From UBA10002 sp964373775 (GTDB lineage Bacteria; Patescibacteriota; Minisyncoccia; Phycocordibacterales; UBA10002), in assembly GCA_964373775.1 (NCBI GenBank), contig CAYJWA010000019.1, positions 1 through 16,631 of the forward strand: a DNA stretch of 16,631 nt, written 5' to 3'. This document shows, in pieces, positions 1 to 7,348 of this stretch. The notes below the pieces were generated by a model. It was given only the letters and a program-made list of their open reading frames with translations, did not search any database and was not told the DNA's origin. Both the position numbers and the translations under genes were made by a program. The stretch's first letter is position 1; every line of letters begins with the position of its first letter.

Positions 1-92
1 AGACCCGTGAGAGATTATCACGTTGATAGGCGCTAGGTGTACGCACCGTAAGGTGTTTAGCCGAGGCGTACTAATTGGTCGACTCCTGTCGG
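1..92 (+). rRNA. rrl: 23S ribosomal RNA, 3' end (partial)
   Basis: The first ~90 bases match the conserved 3' end of bacterial 23S rRNA: CACGTTGATAGGC, then a variable hairpin, GCCGAGGCGTACTAATTGGTCGA and a closing strand. They correspond to the E. coli segment ACGTTGATAGGC ... ACCGGTACTAATGAACCG. The rest of the gene lies to the left of the window. The exact 3' end cannot be fixed because its 5' pairing partner is absent; I place it near the CTCCTGTCGGG strand. Confidence 0.93.
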
Positions 93-106
93 GAAACATA
101 TTACCA

Positions 107-273
107 CCGTGCGAAGCACGGAAATCCGAAATACTAAATACTAAACTCTAAACAAATTCTAAATTCAAATTTCTCAAACTCTAAACGGAGATTCGTTTGG
201 ATTTTGTGATTTGATTTTTGTGGTTTGTTTAGGATTTAGATATTAGAATTTAGAGTTTCCGCGCTTTGCGCGG
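107..273. repeat. AT-rich hairpin repeat element in the 23S-5S spacer
   Basis: A roughly 167-bp element bounded by two small GC hairpins, CCGTGC-gaa-GCACGG (107-121) and CCGCGC-ttt-GCGCGG (259-273). Its left arm (AAATCCGAAATACTAAA, AACTCTAAAC) and right arm (GGATTTAGATATTAG, AATTTAGAGTTT) are imperfect reverse complements, with AAACGGAGATTCGTTT at the centre. The same plan, including CGAAGCACG, AAATCCGAAAT and a central AAACGGAG, recurs inside the 16S gene at 14654-14821. It is non-coding and probably a mobile or amplifiable palindrome. The span 274-303 between it and the next repeat has nothing recognisable. Confidence 0.7.
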
Positions 274-303
274 CATTAGTCCTGCTCCCTGGAATCAAAG
301 AAG

Positions 304-390
304 CAGATAACGCGGATATGACGCAGATAGTCGCAGATGAAGAACCTCTTTATCAGCGATATCAGCGTTCCAATCTGCGTACATCAGCGG
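304..390. repeat. CGCAGAT-type palindromic repeat in the 23S-5S spacer
   Basis: The left half carries repeated CGCRGAT words (ACGCGGATATGACGCAGAT, GTCGCAGATGAAGA). The right half carries the complementary words (TCTTTATCAGCG, ATCAGCG, ATCTGCG, ATCAGCGG), so the segment can fold into one long imperfect hairpin with its loop near 343-347. An element of the same construction is inserted in the 16S V1 region at about 14415-14519. No gene or tRNA is visible in the remaining spacer (391-528). Confidence 0.6.
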
Positions 391-528
391 CCTTGAGCCA
401 TGAGTTCATTGATAATTTACCTGCTTGCCCGTTCAAGTTGCCGATAAAATATACATTGAGTTTTCTGCGTTGGTGATTTGACCCCAGTAGCAGAGAAATA
501 GCAGTTATCCTAGATTGTGTTTAATATT

Positions 529-646
<118 letters not shown>

Positions 647-786
647 AGTATTGAACCCGCATTTTCCTTCGGGGACAGAGCAGTTTCCGCCTCAGGCGGT
701 TCCGTCCTTCGGCGGAAAAAGCACGGTAGTGGCGACCCCAGTCCGCCTCAGGCGGACGGGACATGCGGTACAGAGAGTAGCCATGC
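647..786 (+). other. Structured trailer with two more TCCGCCTCAGGCGG palindromes and a 5S 3'-half-like segment
   Basis: Sequence between 5S and the operon terminator. TCCGCCTCAGGCGG recurs at 686-699 and TCCGCCTCAGGCGGA at 742-756; the latter sits in a stem GTCCGCC-tca-GGCGGAC flanked by CCC/GGG. The words GGTAGTGG (725-732), ACATGCGG (761-768) and AGAGAGTAG (772-780) appear in the same order as in the 3' half of a standard 5S rRNA, with the palindrome where helix IV would be. The 5S 5' half (CCGAAC...GAAGTTAAG) is absent. It may be a decayed 5S copy or an operon-trailer RNA. Confidence 0.4.
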
Positions 787-811
787 CCCGTTAGAATTTC
801 ACGGGTTTTTT
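787..811 (+). terminator. Intrinsic terminator of the left rRNA operon
   Basis: Stem CCCGT (787-791) / ACGGG (801-805) with a 9-nt loop, followed directly by TTTTTT (806-811). It lies downstream of 5S on the same strand. The stem is short but GC-rich. Confidence 0.75.
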
Positions 812-905
812 GCTATGATAGACAAGTCCGCTTCGTCGAACTTGGATGGGATTCTCTTTTTGTGTTCATAGTTTTTAGACATTTGTTTAGAAATTAGGTG
901 AATTA

Positions 906-966
906 CCTGCCCGCCGAAGCCTGCCTGAACGATACAGTCAGGCAGGCCGCTTCGGCGCAGGCGGGG
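906..966. repeat. Nested GC-rich palindrome (REP-like)
   Basis: Outer arms CCTGCCCGCCGAAGC (906-920) and CCGCTTCGGCGCAGGCGGGG (947-966) match the simpler copy at 12699-12732. Here the centre contains a second hairpin, CCTGCCTGA-loop-TCAGGCAGG (920-946). It is flanked on the left by TTAGAAATTAGGTGAATTA (887-905), which recurs exactly at 16450-16468 in the 16S intron. Confidence 0.75.
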
Positions 967-1010
967 AAATTAGAAATTCCGTAAGCGAAGTCTGCGAGGC
1001 GACGGTCTTT

Positions 1011-1769
1011 ATGCTCTCCTGGTCTCAAAAACGGCAGTTTATCATTAGCGCAGGGGCGCTTATTGCGGCCGCCGCGTTTTTCGCTGTATCGCTTTTTCTT
1101 GCGTGGTACCGCGCGCCGAGTTGTTTTGACAAGAAGAAAAATCAGGACGAGCGCGGAGTGGATTGCGGCGGTTCCTGCGCGCTTCTCTGCGCTGATGAGG
1201 CGATTGCCCCGCTTGTCCATTTTGTCCGTGTGCTCCCCGCGGGGGAGGATGTTTGGAGCACGGTTGCGTATGTGGAAAATAAAAACCCGAACGCCGGAGC
1301 CCTCCGCGTTCCGTATGTTTTTAAGCTGTACGATACGGACAACCTGCTCGCGTACGAGCGCCGCGGCGAGGCCTTTCTTCCGCCGCACAGCGCGTTTCCG
1401 GTTGTAGAAGGAGGACTTCGGGTTGGAGAACGGGTTCCGACGCGGGCGACCTTTGAGTTTCTTGAGCCGCCTTTGTTTGTCGCGATGGGAGAACCGCCTC
1501 GGCTGGAGATCCGCAACAGAACATTTCGCGAAGAGAACGGCGTATCGCGTCTGGAAGCGGAACTGTATAACCCTACGGTTGCCGCCCTGACAGCCGTAGA
1601 AGCACGCGCGCTTCTCTATGACAGTGCGGGTAATGTGTTTGCCGCTTCCGAGACGGTTTTGAGAGAAATTGCTCCGCGCGCCGCGGTTGCTCTTCGTTTG
1701 ACCTGGCAACGGGCTTTTTCGGCGCCGCCGGCGCGGATTGAGATTTTTTATCAGGTCCCGCCGCAGTAG
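1011..1769 (+). CDS. Membrane-anchored protein with a Cys-rich DCGG motif, function unknown
   Basis: 252 residues. A hydrophobic segment at about 11-32 follows a short basic N-terminus, so the protein is probably anchored with its bulk outside the cytoplasm. Just after the anchor is a Cys-rich motif, PSCFDKKKNQDERGVDCGG, with Cys at 38, 52, 56 and 60. It resembles the C-x-D/N-G-x-x-N-x-x-E-x-G-V-D-C-G-G-x-C motif seen in many extracellular proteins of environmental bacteria. The remainder (65-252) is rich in hydrophobic and polar alternation with 'ENKNPNAGA' and 'AELYNPTVAALTAV', consistent with beta-sandwich domains, but I cannot name a family. The ATG start has only a weak GAGG 11 nt upstream. 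The gene stands alone between the rRNA terminator and rodA. Function is not inferred. Confidence 0.82.
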   Translation: MLSWSQKRQFIISAGALIAAAAFFAVSLFLAWYRAPSCFDKKKNQDERGVDCGGSCALLCADEAIAPLVHFVRVLPAGEDVWSTVAYVENKNPNAGALRVPYVFKLYDTDNLLAYERRGEAFLPPHSAFPVVEGGLRVGERVPTRATFEFLEPPLFVAMGEPPRLEIRNRTFREENGVSRLEAELYNPTVAALTAVEARALLYDSAGNVFAASETVLREIAPRAAVALRLTWQRAFSAPPARIEIFYQVPPQ

Positions 1770-1795
1770 ATTCCACTCCTGCGGAAATTAGAAGC

Positions 1796-1962
1796 ACGAA
1801 ACACTTTCTTACAACACAGAGCACAGGATCCAAAGAACCAAACAAACTTCGCAAAACACAATACATCCACCCTTCGGGGGATCTCCCGAAGGGAGACAAA
1901 CAACAAACGGACTGCCTTTCTGGCTTGTGTTTTGTTTGGGTATTGTGCGGTCTGTGTTTTGA
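1796..1962. repeat. Imperfect palindromic region with a CCCTTCGGG hairpin upstream of rodA
   Basis: A non-coding gap with an A/C-rich left half (ACAACACAGAGCACAGG, CAAAACACAATAC) and a T/G-rich right half (GTGTTTTGTTTGGG, TTGTGCGGTCTGTGTTTTG) that are rough reverse complements. At its centre is a perfect hairpin, CCCTTCGGG-ggatct-CCCGAAGGG (1870-1893). The 19-mer TTGTGCGGTCTGTGTTTTG (1943-1961) recurs exactly, inverted, at 5917-5935. No T-run follows the hairpin, so I do not call a terminator. Confidence 0.6.
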
Positions 1963-1992
1963 TAGATTTCAGATTTTTTTAGCTCATTTTCA

Positions 1993-3147
1993 ATGAACAC
2001 AATTTCCGCTAAGCAGATTAGAGTTCGTGAGTTTGGCACTATTGACTGGCTCCTGTTTTTGGTGACTCTTCCCATTCTTGCCGCTGGGCTCGTGACAATG
2101 TACTCGTTTACTGACGCGAATGCATTCTTTGCGAAACAACTCGCGTGGATTGCGGTGTCGCTCGCGCTGTTTTTCGGCGGCAGCTTTCTGGACTGGAGGT
2201 TCCTCCGGCGGAGCGATATTCTTTTTGCGCTTTTTCTCGGCGGAGTATTCCTTCTTCTGTTCCTTTTCGGCGCGGGCAAAATCGTGAAGGGCGCGCAGAG
2301 CTGGTTTGATTTCGGCTCCGTTTCTTTTCAACCAGTGGAAGCAGTGAAGCTCGCGCTCATTTTGCTCCTTGCAAAATACTTCTCTCGCCGCCATATTGAG
2401 ATCGGGTATCTGCGCCATATTTTTGTGTCAGGCGCGTACGCGCTCACCCTCGGTGTGCTGGTGCTTCTCCAGCCGGATTTCGGCGGAGCCCTCGTGATTT
2501 TTTGCATTTGGTTCGGCATGGTGTTGGTTTCCGGCATTTCCAAGAAGCATCTTGTTGCGGTTCTTCTCGCCGGACTCCTCGCTGCCTTGTTTCTCTGGCT
2601 ATTTGTTTTCGCTGATTACCAAAAGCAGCGGTTGGTCTCGTTTTTTCATCCGCTTGCCGATATACGCGGCGCGGGATATAACGCGTACCAGTCAACCATT
2701 GCGGTCGGTTCCGGGGGGCTTCTCGGCAAGGGGGTTGGATTCGGCAGCCAGTCGCGCCTGCAGTTTCTTCCTGAGTACGAGACCGATTTTATCTTTGCCG
2801 CGTTCGCCGAAGAGTGGGGGTTTGTCGGCGTGGTCGTTCTTTTTTCGCTCTACGGGGTTTTGTTCTGGCGGATTCTCGCGAATGCGCTGCGCGGGAGCAC
2901 GAATTTTGAGATTCTGTTTGGGCTCGGACTCGCGGTTTTTCTTATGAGCCAATTTTTTATTCATGTCGGGATGAATCTCGGGCTTCTTCCGGTCACGGGC
3001 ATTACGCTTCCCTTTATGAGTTACGGCGGGAGCAACCTCGCGACGCTTTTTTTGGGGCTCGGTATCTTGATGGGCATGCGCCGGTACCGGCTGACATCTC
3101 ACAAGGAAATTATGCAGAACGAATTCGTCGGCGTGTCTCCAGAGTAG
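1993..3147 (+). CDS. rodA: RodA, SEDS-family peptidoglycan polymerase
   Basis: 384 residues with about ten hydrophobic segments. It belongs to the SEDS family (RodA/FtsW/SpoVE), which polymerises lipid II into glycan strands with a class B penicillin-binding protein during wall elongation. Family motifs are in the right order: GAQSWFDFG (100-108), QPDFGGA (160-166), LPEYETDFIFAAFAEEWGF (259-277) with the catalytic Asp at residue 265, and GMNLGLLPVTGITLPFMSYGG near 327-347. Length is typical. RodA is favoured over FtsW by the short termini and the ETDFIFA...EEWG wording. ATG start; no clear Shine-Dalgarno. The stop codon abuts the stop of the convergent glycosyltransferase with no intervening base. 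No partner PBP2, MreB or MreC gene is in the window. Confidence 0.95.
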   Translation: MNTISAKQIRVREFGTIDWLLFLVTLPILAAGLVTMYSFTDANAFFAKQLAWIAVSLALFFGGSFLDWRFLRRSDILFALFLGGVFLLLFLFGAGKIVKGAQSWFDFGSVSFQPVEAVKLALILLLAKYFSRRHIEIGYLRHIFVSGAYALTLGVLVLLQPDFGGALVIFCIWFGMVLVSGISKKHLVAVLLAGLLAALFLWLFVFADYQKQRLVSFFHPLADIRGAGYNAYQSTIAVGSGGLLGKGVGFGSQSRLQFLPEYETDFIFAAFAEEWGFVGVVVLFSLYGVLFWRILANALRGSTNFEILFGLGLAVFLMSQFFIHVGMNLGLLPVTGITLPFMSYGGSNLATLFLGLGILMGMRRYRLTSHKEIMQNEFVGVSPE

Positions 3148-4281
3148 TCACGAATATAGCGCGCTAGTCTTTTCCAAGAAACCTGAATCGCTTGCATCAA
3201 AACTAAACTCTGCTTTTACCTTTTCAGCTAGCCGTTTTCCTAACCTCTCTGCTGTTTCCGGGTGCCCAAGAAGAAACCGTATCGCTTCCATGAGCACGCG
3301 AGCATTCTTTGGCTGGACTAGCAATCCTGTTTTTTGGTCTTCAATAACATCCGGAATGCCCCCCACGGATGTCGCGACAACAGGAAGTCCGGCTGCTCCG
3401 GCTTCCAACAGCACATACGGCGTTCCTTCCTTAATGGATGGCAGGGCAAACAGGTCAAACGCACTAAGAAAGCGGGATGCGCCGTCTAAAAAACCTGCAA
3501 AGAAAATACGCGGAGCAAGGCCGAGTTCGCGGGCGAGCCGCTCCAGATGTTTTCGTTCCTCGCCGTTGCCGATAATGCAGAGCGATACATCCTTGGGCAA
3601 CAGAGCGAGCGCTTCAACAAGATAACGAAGACCTTTGTTTTTGTGCAATTCGGCAATAGTGCCGATCAGCGGACCTTCTCGCATCGCCATTCCCGCTTCC
3701 TTCAATTTCAAAAACGCTTCTTGTTTCCCGAATCCCGCAGTGTCTTTGATACCCAATTTGATGTTCCGCAGCTTGCCCCGTACGCACGGCCATTCTGAGA
3801 GGGATGCCGTATCGCGGTTGTTGAGGACAATAGTCGCGTGCGAGAAAAGTATCGTGAGCCACGAAACACCTTTGATAGTCGCACGCTCTATCCATGGCCG
3901 GTCTTCGTAAAAAGCGAATCCGTGAACGGTGAAAATAATGCGGGGCACGCCCATGAGCCGCGCCGCGAGGCTTCCGAGCCCGCCGGCCTTGGCACTGTTG
4001 AGATGCACGATATCGGGCCTCTCTTTTCGGAAAAGAGAAAGGAGAGCACCAAACGTCCCAAGGTCGGCGATAGGCACTATATCCCGCGTAAGTCCCGCAA
4101 GCGAGATAACGCGTACGCCGCGAGCTTCTAATTTCTCGCGGAGCGCGGTTCCTTCTCCGACAGCCACCGCGACATCAAAATGCCCCGCATCCAAATTTGT
4201 CGCAAGGTCAAACACATAGCGCTGCGCGCCGCCCCAGTTGCCTTTGGTGATTATGAATAGAATTTTCTTTTTTTCAGTCAT
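3148..4281 (-). CDS. Glycosyltransferase family 4 (GT-B fold)
   Basis: 377 residues. The N-terminal Rossmann domain begins ILFIITKGNWGGAQRYV, with the Gly-Gly-Ala loop typical of GT4 enzymes. The C-terminal donor domain has IGTIAELHKNKG (206-217), IIGNGEERKHLE and the E-x7-E motif (Glu285 and Glu293 in KEGTPYVLLE), then GLPVVATSVGGIPDVI. Such enzymes transfer a sugar from a nucleotide-sugar donor to a lipid-linked or glycan acceptor on the cytoplasmic face of the membrane. The exact sugar cannot be told. It is transcribed away from the sugar-1-phosphate transferase at 4544, with which it probably shares a surface-glycan pathway, and it converges with rodA with zero spacing, so any terminator must lie inside rodA. 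ATG start with no obvious Shine-Dalgarno. Confidence 0.93.
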   Translation of the reverse strand: MTEKKKILFIITKGNWGGAQRYVFDLATNLDAGHFDVAVAVGEGTALREKLEARGVRVISLAGLTRDIVPIADLGTFGALLSLFRKERPDIVHLNSAKAGGLGSLAARLMGVPRIIFTVHGFAFYEDRPWIERATIKGVSWLTILFSHATIVLNNRDTASLSEWPCVRGKLRNIKLGIKDTAGFGKQEAFLKLKEAGMAMREGPLIGTIAELHKNKGLRYLVEALALLPKDVSLCIIGNGEERKHLERLARELGLAPRIFFAGFLDGASRFLSAFDLFALPSIKEGTPYVLLEAGAAGLPVVATSVGGIPDVIEDQKTGLLVQPKNARVLMEAIRFLLGHPETAERLGKRLAEKVKAEFSFDASDSGFLEKTSALYS

Positions 4282-4383
4282 AGGGTTAGATGTGCGTGAG
4301 AAAAAGGAAAACTGGGGCGGCGCGGGTGAAGGAGTCGGAAAGACACTGGTACAGTATTTTCCTTGGTGGAGAGGTTATCATCA

Positions 4384-4411
4384 TTGTCAGAATCAGATTT
4401 TGTTGTATTAT
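4384..4411 (+). promoter_or_regulatory. Sigma70-type promoter for the sugar transferase
   Basis: TTGTCA (4384-4389), a 16-bp spacer and TATTAT (4406-4411). Predicted transcription start is near 4418, leaving a leader of about 125 nt that begins just before the left arm of the inverted repeat at 4422. Confidence 0.6.
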
Positions 4412-4421
4412 ATCTTTCTAT

Positions 4422-4549
4422 GCGTCCCGTTAGAGACCGCGGTCGCGTACTCGCTGCTTTAATATAGCTTAATCTATGAACGGTCGATTACTACATTTTA
4501 ACACGACAGATTGCGGTATGACCGCGACCTGTCTCTAAACGGGATGCGC
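4422..4549 (+). promoter_or_regulatory. Large inverted repeat in the 5' leader, covering the start codon
   Basis: Arm 4422-4450 and arm 4516-4549 are imperfect reverse complements with five matched blocks: GCG, TCCCGTT, AGAGAC, GTCGCG and TAC (25 pairs with small bulges). The loop is about 65 nt. The right arm contains the proposed ATG at 4544, so the fold would bury the start codon. This suggests translational control or an inserted palindrome. Confidence 0.55.
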
Positions 4550-5896
4550 ATCACGCACCGGGTTGAAGCCGTCTTCTTATTTCTCGGAGATGCCGCTGTT
4601 TTCTACCTGTCGCTCTTTTTTGTGCTTTTCTTACGCTATGGCTTTCCGTTTGATCAGCTGATTATCAAACTGCATTTTCTGCCCTTCTCCATACTTTTCC
4701 TATTCTGGGTTCTCGGGTTTTTCATCGCGGGGCTGTATGAGCAGCACACGCTTTTGTTTCAGAAGCGGCTGCCGTACCGGCTTCTGCGGAGCGTATCGGC
4801 GAACGCCGTGATGACGGCGCTCTTCTTCTATTTCTTTCCGACATTCCTCATCACCCCTAGAATAAACCTCGCTCTGTATCTTATTGTTTCCTCGGCGCTT
4901 CTGCTCATCTGGCGGCTGTACGGCTTCGCGCTTTTCGGCGCGCGCGAAAAACAGCCGACCCTTCTTGTCGGGAGCGGAACGGAACTCGGCGAGCTTGCGA
5001 CAGAACTCTCCGGTAATCCCTACTTTGGCGTACGGTTGGTCTCGTCCATTGATGTTTCCCGGCTTCCCGGCGGAGCGGGCGCGGACGAAGCGCTCCGGTG
5101 CGTCTCTGCCGGAGGAGTGTCGCTCATTATTATTGATCTGCGCAATAGCGCGGTGGAGCCGATTCTCCCGCGTTTGTATAATCTTTTATTCTCGCGCGTT
5201 CAATTTCTTGACCTCTCCAAGGTGTATGAAGAGATTTTCGGGCGCATACCGCTTTCTCTGGTGAAGCATCCCTGGCTTTTGGGGAATATCTCGCCGGCCG
5301 CGCCGCGGTTCGCGTATGATTTTCTGAAACGGCTGATGGATATTATTGCGGCATCCGCGCTCTGGCTTCTTTCGCTTCCTCTTTACCTCTTTGTGTACAT
5401 CGCCGTCAAACTTGATGACAGAGGACCCCTGTTCGTTTTTCAAGACCGTGTCGGGCAGAATAATCGTATTATCCGCACCATCAAGTTCCGGACTATGTCC
5501 CGTGACGATGCCGGGCGCGCTCACTTGCAGCGCGGGAATAAGGTTACTCGCGCGGGTGTGTTTCTCCGGAAAACACGCATTGATGAGTTGCCGCAACTTT
5601 TGAATGTGCTTCGCGGCGAGATGTCTCTTATCGGTCCGCGGCCCGAACTGCCCTCGCTTGTCGCGGTCTATGAGCGTGAAGTGCCGTATTACCGCACCCG
5701 CCACCTCATCAAGCCCGGGCTTTCTGGTTGGGCGCAGATTTATCATGAGAATCATCCGCATCACGCGGCCAGTGTCTTCGAAACCACAGTGAAGCTTTCG
5801 TATGACCTCTATTATCTCAAAAACCGCTCGCTCTTTCTTGACCTGAAGATTGCGCTCAAAACCATAAAGATTCTGCTCTCGCGGTCTGGCGTGTAG
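4544..5896 (+). CDS. Polyprenyl-phosphate sugar-1-phosphate transferase (Bac_transf family)
   Basis: 450 residues from the ATG. The N-terminal part has four to five membrane segments and a Rossmann-like middle region (LLVGSGTELGELATELS), the layout of WbaP/WcaJ-type polyprenyl-phosphate hexose-1-phosphate transferases. The C-terminal catalytic domain has all landmarks: KRLMDIIAASALWLLSLPLYLF, GPLFVFQDRVGQNNRIIRTIKFRTM, TRIDELPQLLNVLRGEMSLIGPRPE and HLIKPGLSGWAQI. It would transfer a sugar-1-phosphate from a UDP-sugar to undecaprenyl phosphate at the inner membrane, the first step of a surface polysaccharide or glycoprotein glycan. A TTG at 4511 would add 11 residues. I prefer ATG 4544 because the family region begins there, although no Shine-Dalgarno is seen for either. 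The leader inverted repeat overlaps this start. Confidence 0.93.
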   Translation: MRITHRVEAVFLFLGDAAVFYLSLFFVLFLRYGFPFDQLIIKLHFLPFSILFLFWVLGFFIAGLYEQHTLLFQKRLPYRLLRSVSANAVMTALFFYFFPTFLITPRINLALYLIVSSALLLIWRLYGFALFGAREKQPTLLVGSGTELGELATELSGNPYFGVRLVSSIDVSRLPGGAGADEALRCVSAGGVSLIIIDLRNSAVEPILPRLYNLLFSRVQFLDLSKVYEEIFGRIPLSLVKHPWLLGNISPAAPRFAYDFLKRLMDIIAASALWLLSLPLYLFVYIAVKLDDRGPLFVFQDRVGQNNRIIRTIKFRTMSRDDAGRAHLQRGNKVTRAGVFLRKTRIDELPQLLNVLRGEMSLIGPRPELPSLVAVYEREVPYYRTRHLIKPGLSGWAQIYHENHPHHAASVFETTVKLSYDLYYLKNRSLFLDLKIALKTIKILLSRSGV

Positions 5897-5899
5897 CCG

Positions 5900-6046
5900 C
5901 GAAGACGCAGAAAACACAAAACACAGACCGCACAAAAAACCAAACCCCGAATAGCAGAGCAAAGCTCGTTACGGGGCAAGCAAAACACAAAACATTCCAA
6001 ACTTAACAAACCAGTCTTCGTTTGTGTTCTGCAACTCTGTGCTTTG
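5900..6046. repeat. AACACAGACC-type palindromic repeat with a CCCCG...CGGGG hairpin
   Basis: A non-coding gap. The left part is A/C-rich (AAAACACAAAACACAGACCG), the right part T/G-rich (GTTTGTGTTCTGCAACTCTGTGC). The centre is a hairpin, CCCCG (5945-5949) / CGGGG (5972-5976), enclosing GAGCAAAGCTC. CAAAACACAGACCGCACAA (5917-5935) is the exact inverse of 1943-1961, and the GC core resembles the hairpin at 13966-13996 in the 16S leader. Confidence 0.6.
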
Positions 6047-6097
6047 GAAGGTTTTCCGATAACGAAGCCAATAGTGTAACAGTTATACGAAATAACC

Positions 6098-7027
6098 ATG
6101 CCACCAGGAGGAAAAAAGCAAAAAGCTACAAAGGTTGTCGTTATCGGCGGCGCTGGGTTCATCGGTTCTCACCTTACTGACGCGCTTGTGAAAAGTGGAT
6201 ATGAGGTGCATGTCATTGATAATCTCACGGGGGGGAAACATGAGAATATCAACCCGAAAGCGGTTTTTCATAACTCGGATATTCGTCAGATTGAAATAAT
6301 CAAACCGATTATCAAAGGAGCGAAATTTGTATTTCATCTCGCCGCGCTTCCGCGCGTGCAGTATTCCATAGAACATCCGGTGGAAACAAACGAGGTGAAT
6401 GTCGGCGGCACGCTGAATGTTTTGATTGCCGCCAAAGAGGGCGGAGTGAAGCGCGTCATTTATTCGGCGTCCAGCTCGGCGTATGGTGACCAAAAAACCC
6501 TCCCGCTCACCGAGACCATGTCGCCGAATCCAAAGAGTCCTTATGGTCTGCAGAAATATATTGGTGAGCTCTACTGCAAGGTTTGGAGTGCGGTGCACAA
6601 CCTCGAGACAGTATCGCTTCGCTACTTCAATGTCTATGGCCCGCGCATGAATCCAAATGGCGCCTACGCGCTCGCGATTGGGAAGTTCCTGAAACAGCGG
6701 AAAGCAGGGGATTCTCTCACGATTTGGGGAGACGGCACACAGACGCGCGACTTTACTCATGTTCGCGATGTCGTTCGCGCGAACCTCTTGGCCGCCGAGA
6801 GCAAAAAAGTGGGGAAGGGGGAAGTGCTCAACATCGGCGCGGGTCGCAATTTTTCAGTGAATCAACTGGCGAAACTTATCGGCGGTTCGGTGGTACACGA
6901 ACCGCCGCGCATTGAGCCCCACGACACCCTTGCGGACAACTCGCTTGCCCGCAAACTCCTCGGCTGGAAGCCCGAGGTGACATTGGAAGAAGGCATCGCA
7001 GAGTTGAAGCGGCTCTACGGGCTTTAG
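6098..7027 (+). CDS. NAD-dependent sugar epimerase/dehydratase (extended SDR)
   Basis: 309 residues. The N-terminal Rossmann motif GGAGFIGS has Gly17-x-x-Gly20-x-x-Gly23. The active-site elements are SASSSAYG (Ser 125-127) and Tyr149-x3-Lys153 in SPYGLQK. LRYFNVYGPRMNPNGAYA and GDGTQTRDFTHVRDVV are typical of UDP-glucose/UDP-GlcNAc 4-epimerases and related dehydratases. It probably makes a nucleotide sugar for the neighbouring glycan genes. Length is usual. The substrate cannot be fixed. A TATACG box (6084-6089) lies 8 nt before the ATG, suggesting leaderless or near-leaderless mRNA. Oddly, a perfect AGGAGG (6106-6111) lies just inside the gene, but no in-frame start codon follows it before the Rossmann motif, so the upstream ATG stands. 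Confidence 0.92.
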   Translation: MPPGGKKQKATKVVVIGGAGFIGSHLTDALVKSGYEVHVIDNLTGGKHENINPKAVFHNSDIRQIEIIKPIIKGAKFVFHLAALPRVQYSIEHPVETNEVNVGGTLNVLIAAKEGGVKRVIYSASSSAYGDQKTLPLTETMSPNPKSPYGLQKYIGELYCKVWSAVHNLETVSLRYFNVYGPRMNPNGAYALAIGKFLKQRKAGDSLTIWGDGTQTRDFTHVRDVVRANLLAAESKKVGKGEVLNIGAGRNFSVNQLAKLIGGSVVHEPPRIEPHDTLADNSLARKLLGWKPEVTLEEGIAELKRLYGL

Positions 7028-7042
7028 ATCTTGTCAAAAAAA

Positions 7043-7051
7043 TGTTATACT
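7043..7051 (+). promoter_or_regulatory. Extended -10 promoter of the toxin-antitoxin pair
   Basis: TGTTATACT fits TGnTATAAT with one mismatch. The predicted start is around 7058, two or three bases before the ATG at 7061, so the message would be nearly leaderless. The TTGTCA at 7031 is only 9 bp from the -10 and is not a functional -35. Confidence 0.55.
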
Positions 7052-7060
7052 GTAATTGTT

Positions 7061-7348
7061 ATGGCATCAGCAATTCCAACAAACAAATTCGGAGTGCCAG
7101 AGAGTTTCCGCCCTCTTTTGTGGTGGTTGCGATGGGACACTCTTGATGTATGGAACGACCGCTCGCATATCATAATGGCCGCAATCAATGACGGTAAGGT
7201 CGCGCATCTTAAATGGATTATCAAGACCTACGGCATAAACGAGATTCGCTCGGAACTCTCTCGCCGTCTTGATACAGAGTTTCATGCCGGCTCACGGAAC
7301 TTGGCAAAAGTGTTATTCGGGATTTCGCATTTTCGCCATGCACGCTGA
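7061..7348 (+). CDS. DUF6922-like protein, probable antitoxin partner of an AbiEii-type toxin
   Basis: 95 residues. The wording VPESFRPLLWWLRWDTLDVWNDRSHIIMAAINDGKVAHLKWIIKTYG followed by KVLFGIS matches the pattern I recall for DUF6922 proteins (PxxxxxLFWD...LDxxxxxxxII.RVL..GD...VRWL...YG). In many genomes these precede an AbiEii/AbiGii-type nucleotidyltransferase, and that is the next gene here. An in-frame TTG at 7031 would lengthen it, but that TTG lies upstream of the -10 box, so I start at ATG 7061. The last 11 nt overlap the toxin start, implying translational coupling. The family name is from memory; the pairing with the next gene is seen directly. A regulatory or neutralising role is inference. 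Confidence 0.82.
   Translation: MASAIPTNKFGVPESFRPLLWWLRWDTLDVWNDRSHIIMAAINDGKVAHLKWIIKTYGINEIRSELSRRLDTEFHAGSRNLAKVLFGISHFRHAR

Noticed and set aside
93..528. tRNA genes in the 23S-5S spacer
   Set aside because: No T-loop GTTCRANYC with an acceptor stem was found; the space is palindromic repeats.
903..1709. Long open frame on the minus strand (268 codons)
   Set aside because: It is antisense to the membrane-protein gene at 1011 with low-complexity Arg/Lys-rich translation, and is explained by GC-rich codon bias of the real gene.
5186..5962. 258-codon open frame on the minus strand
   Set aside because: It is antisense to the catalytic domain of the sugar transferase, whose motifs are unmistakable.
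7031..7051. TTGTCA as a -35 box for the toxin-antitoxin promoter, or TTG 7031 as the gene start
   Set aside because: It is only 9 bp from the -10. As a start codon it would lie upstream of the predicted transcript start.
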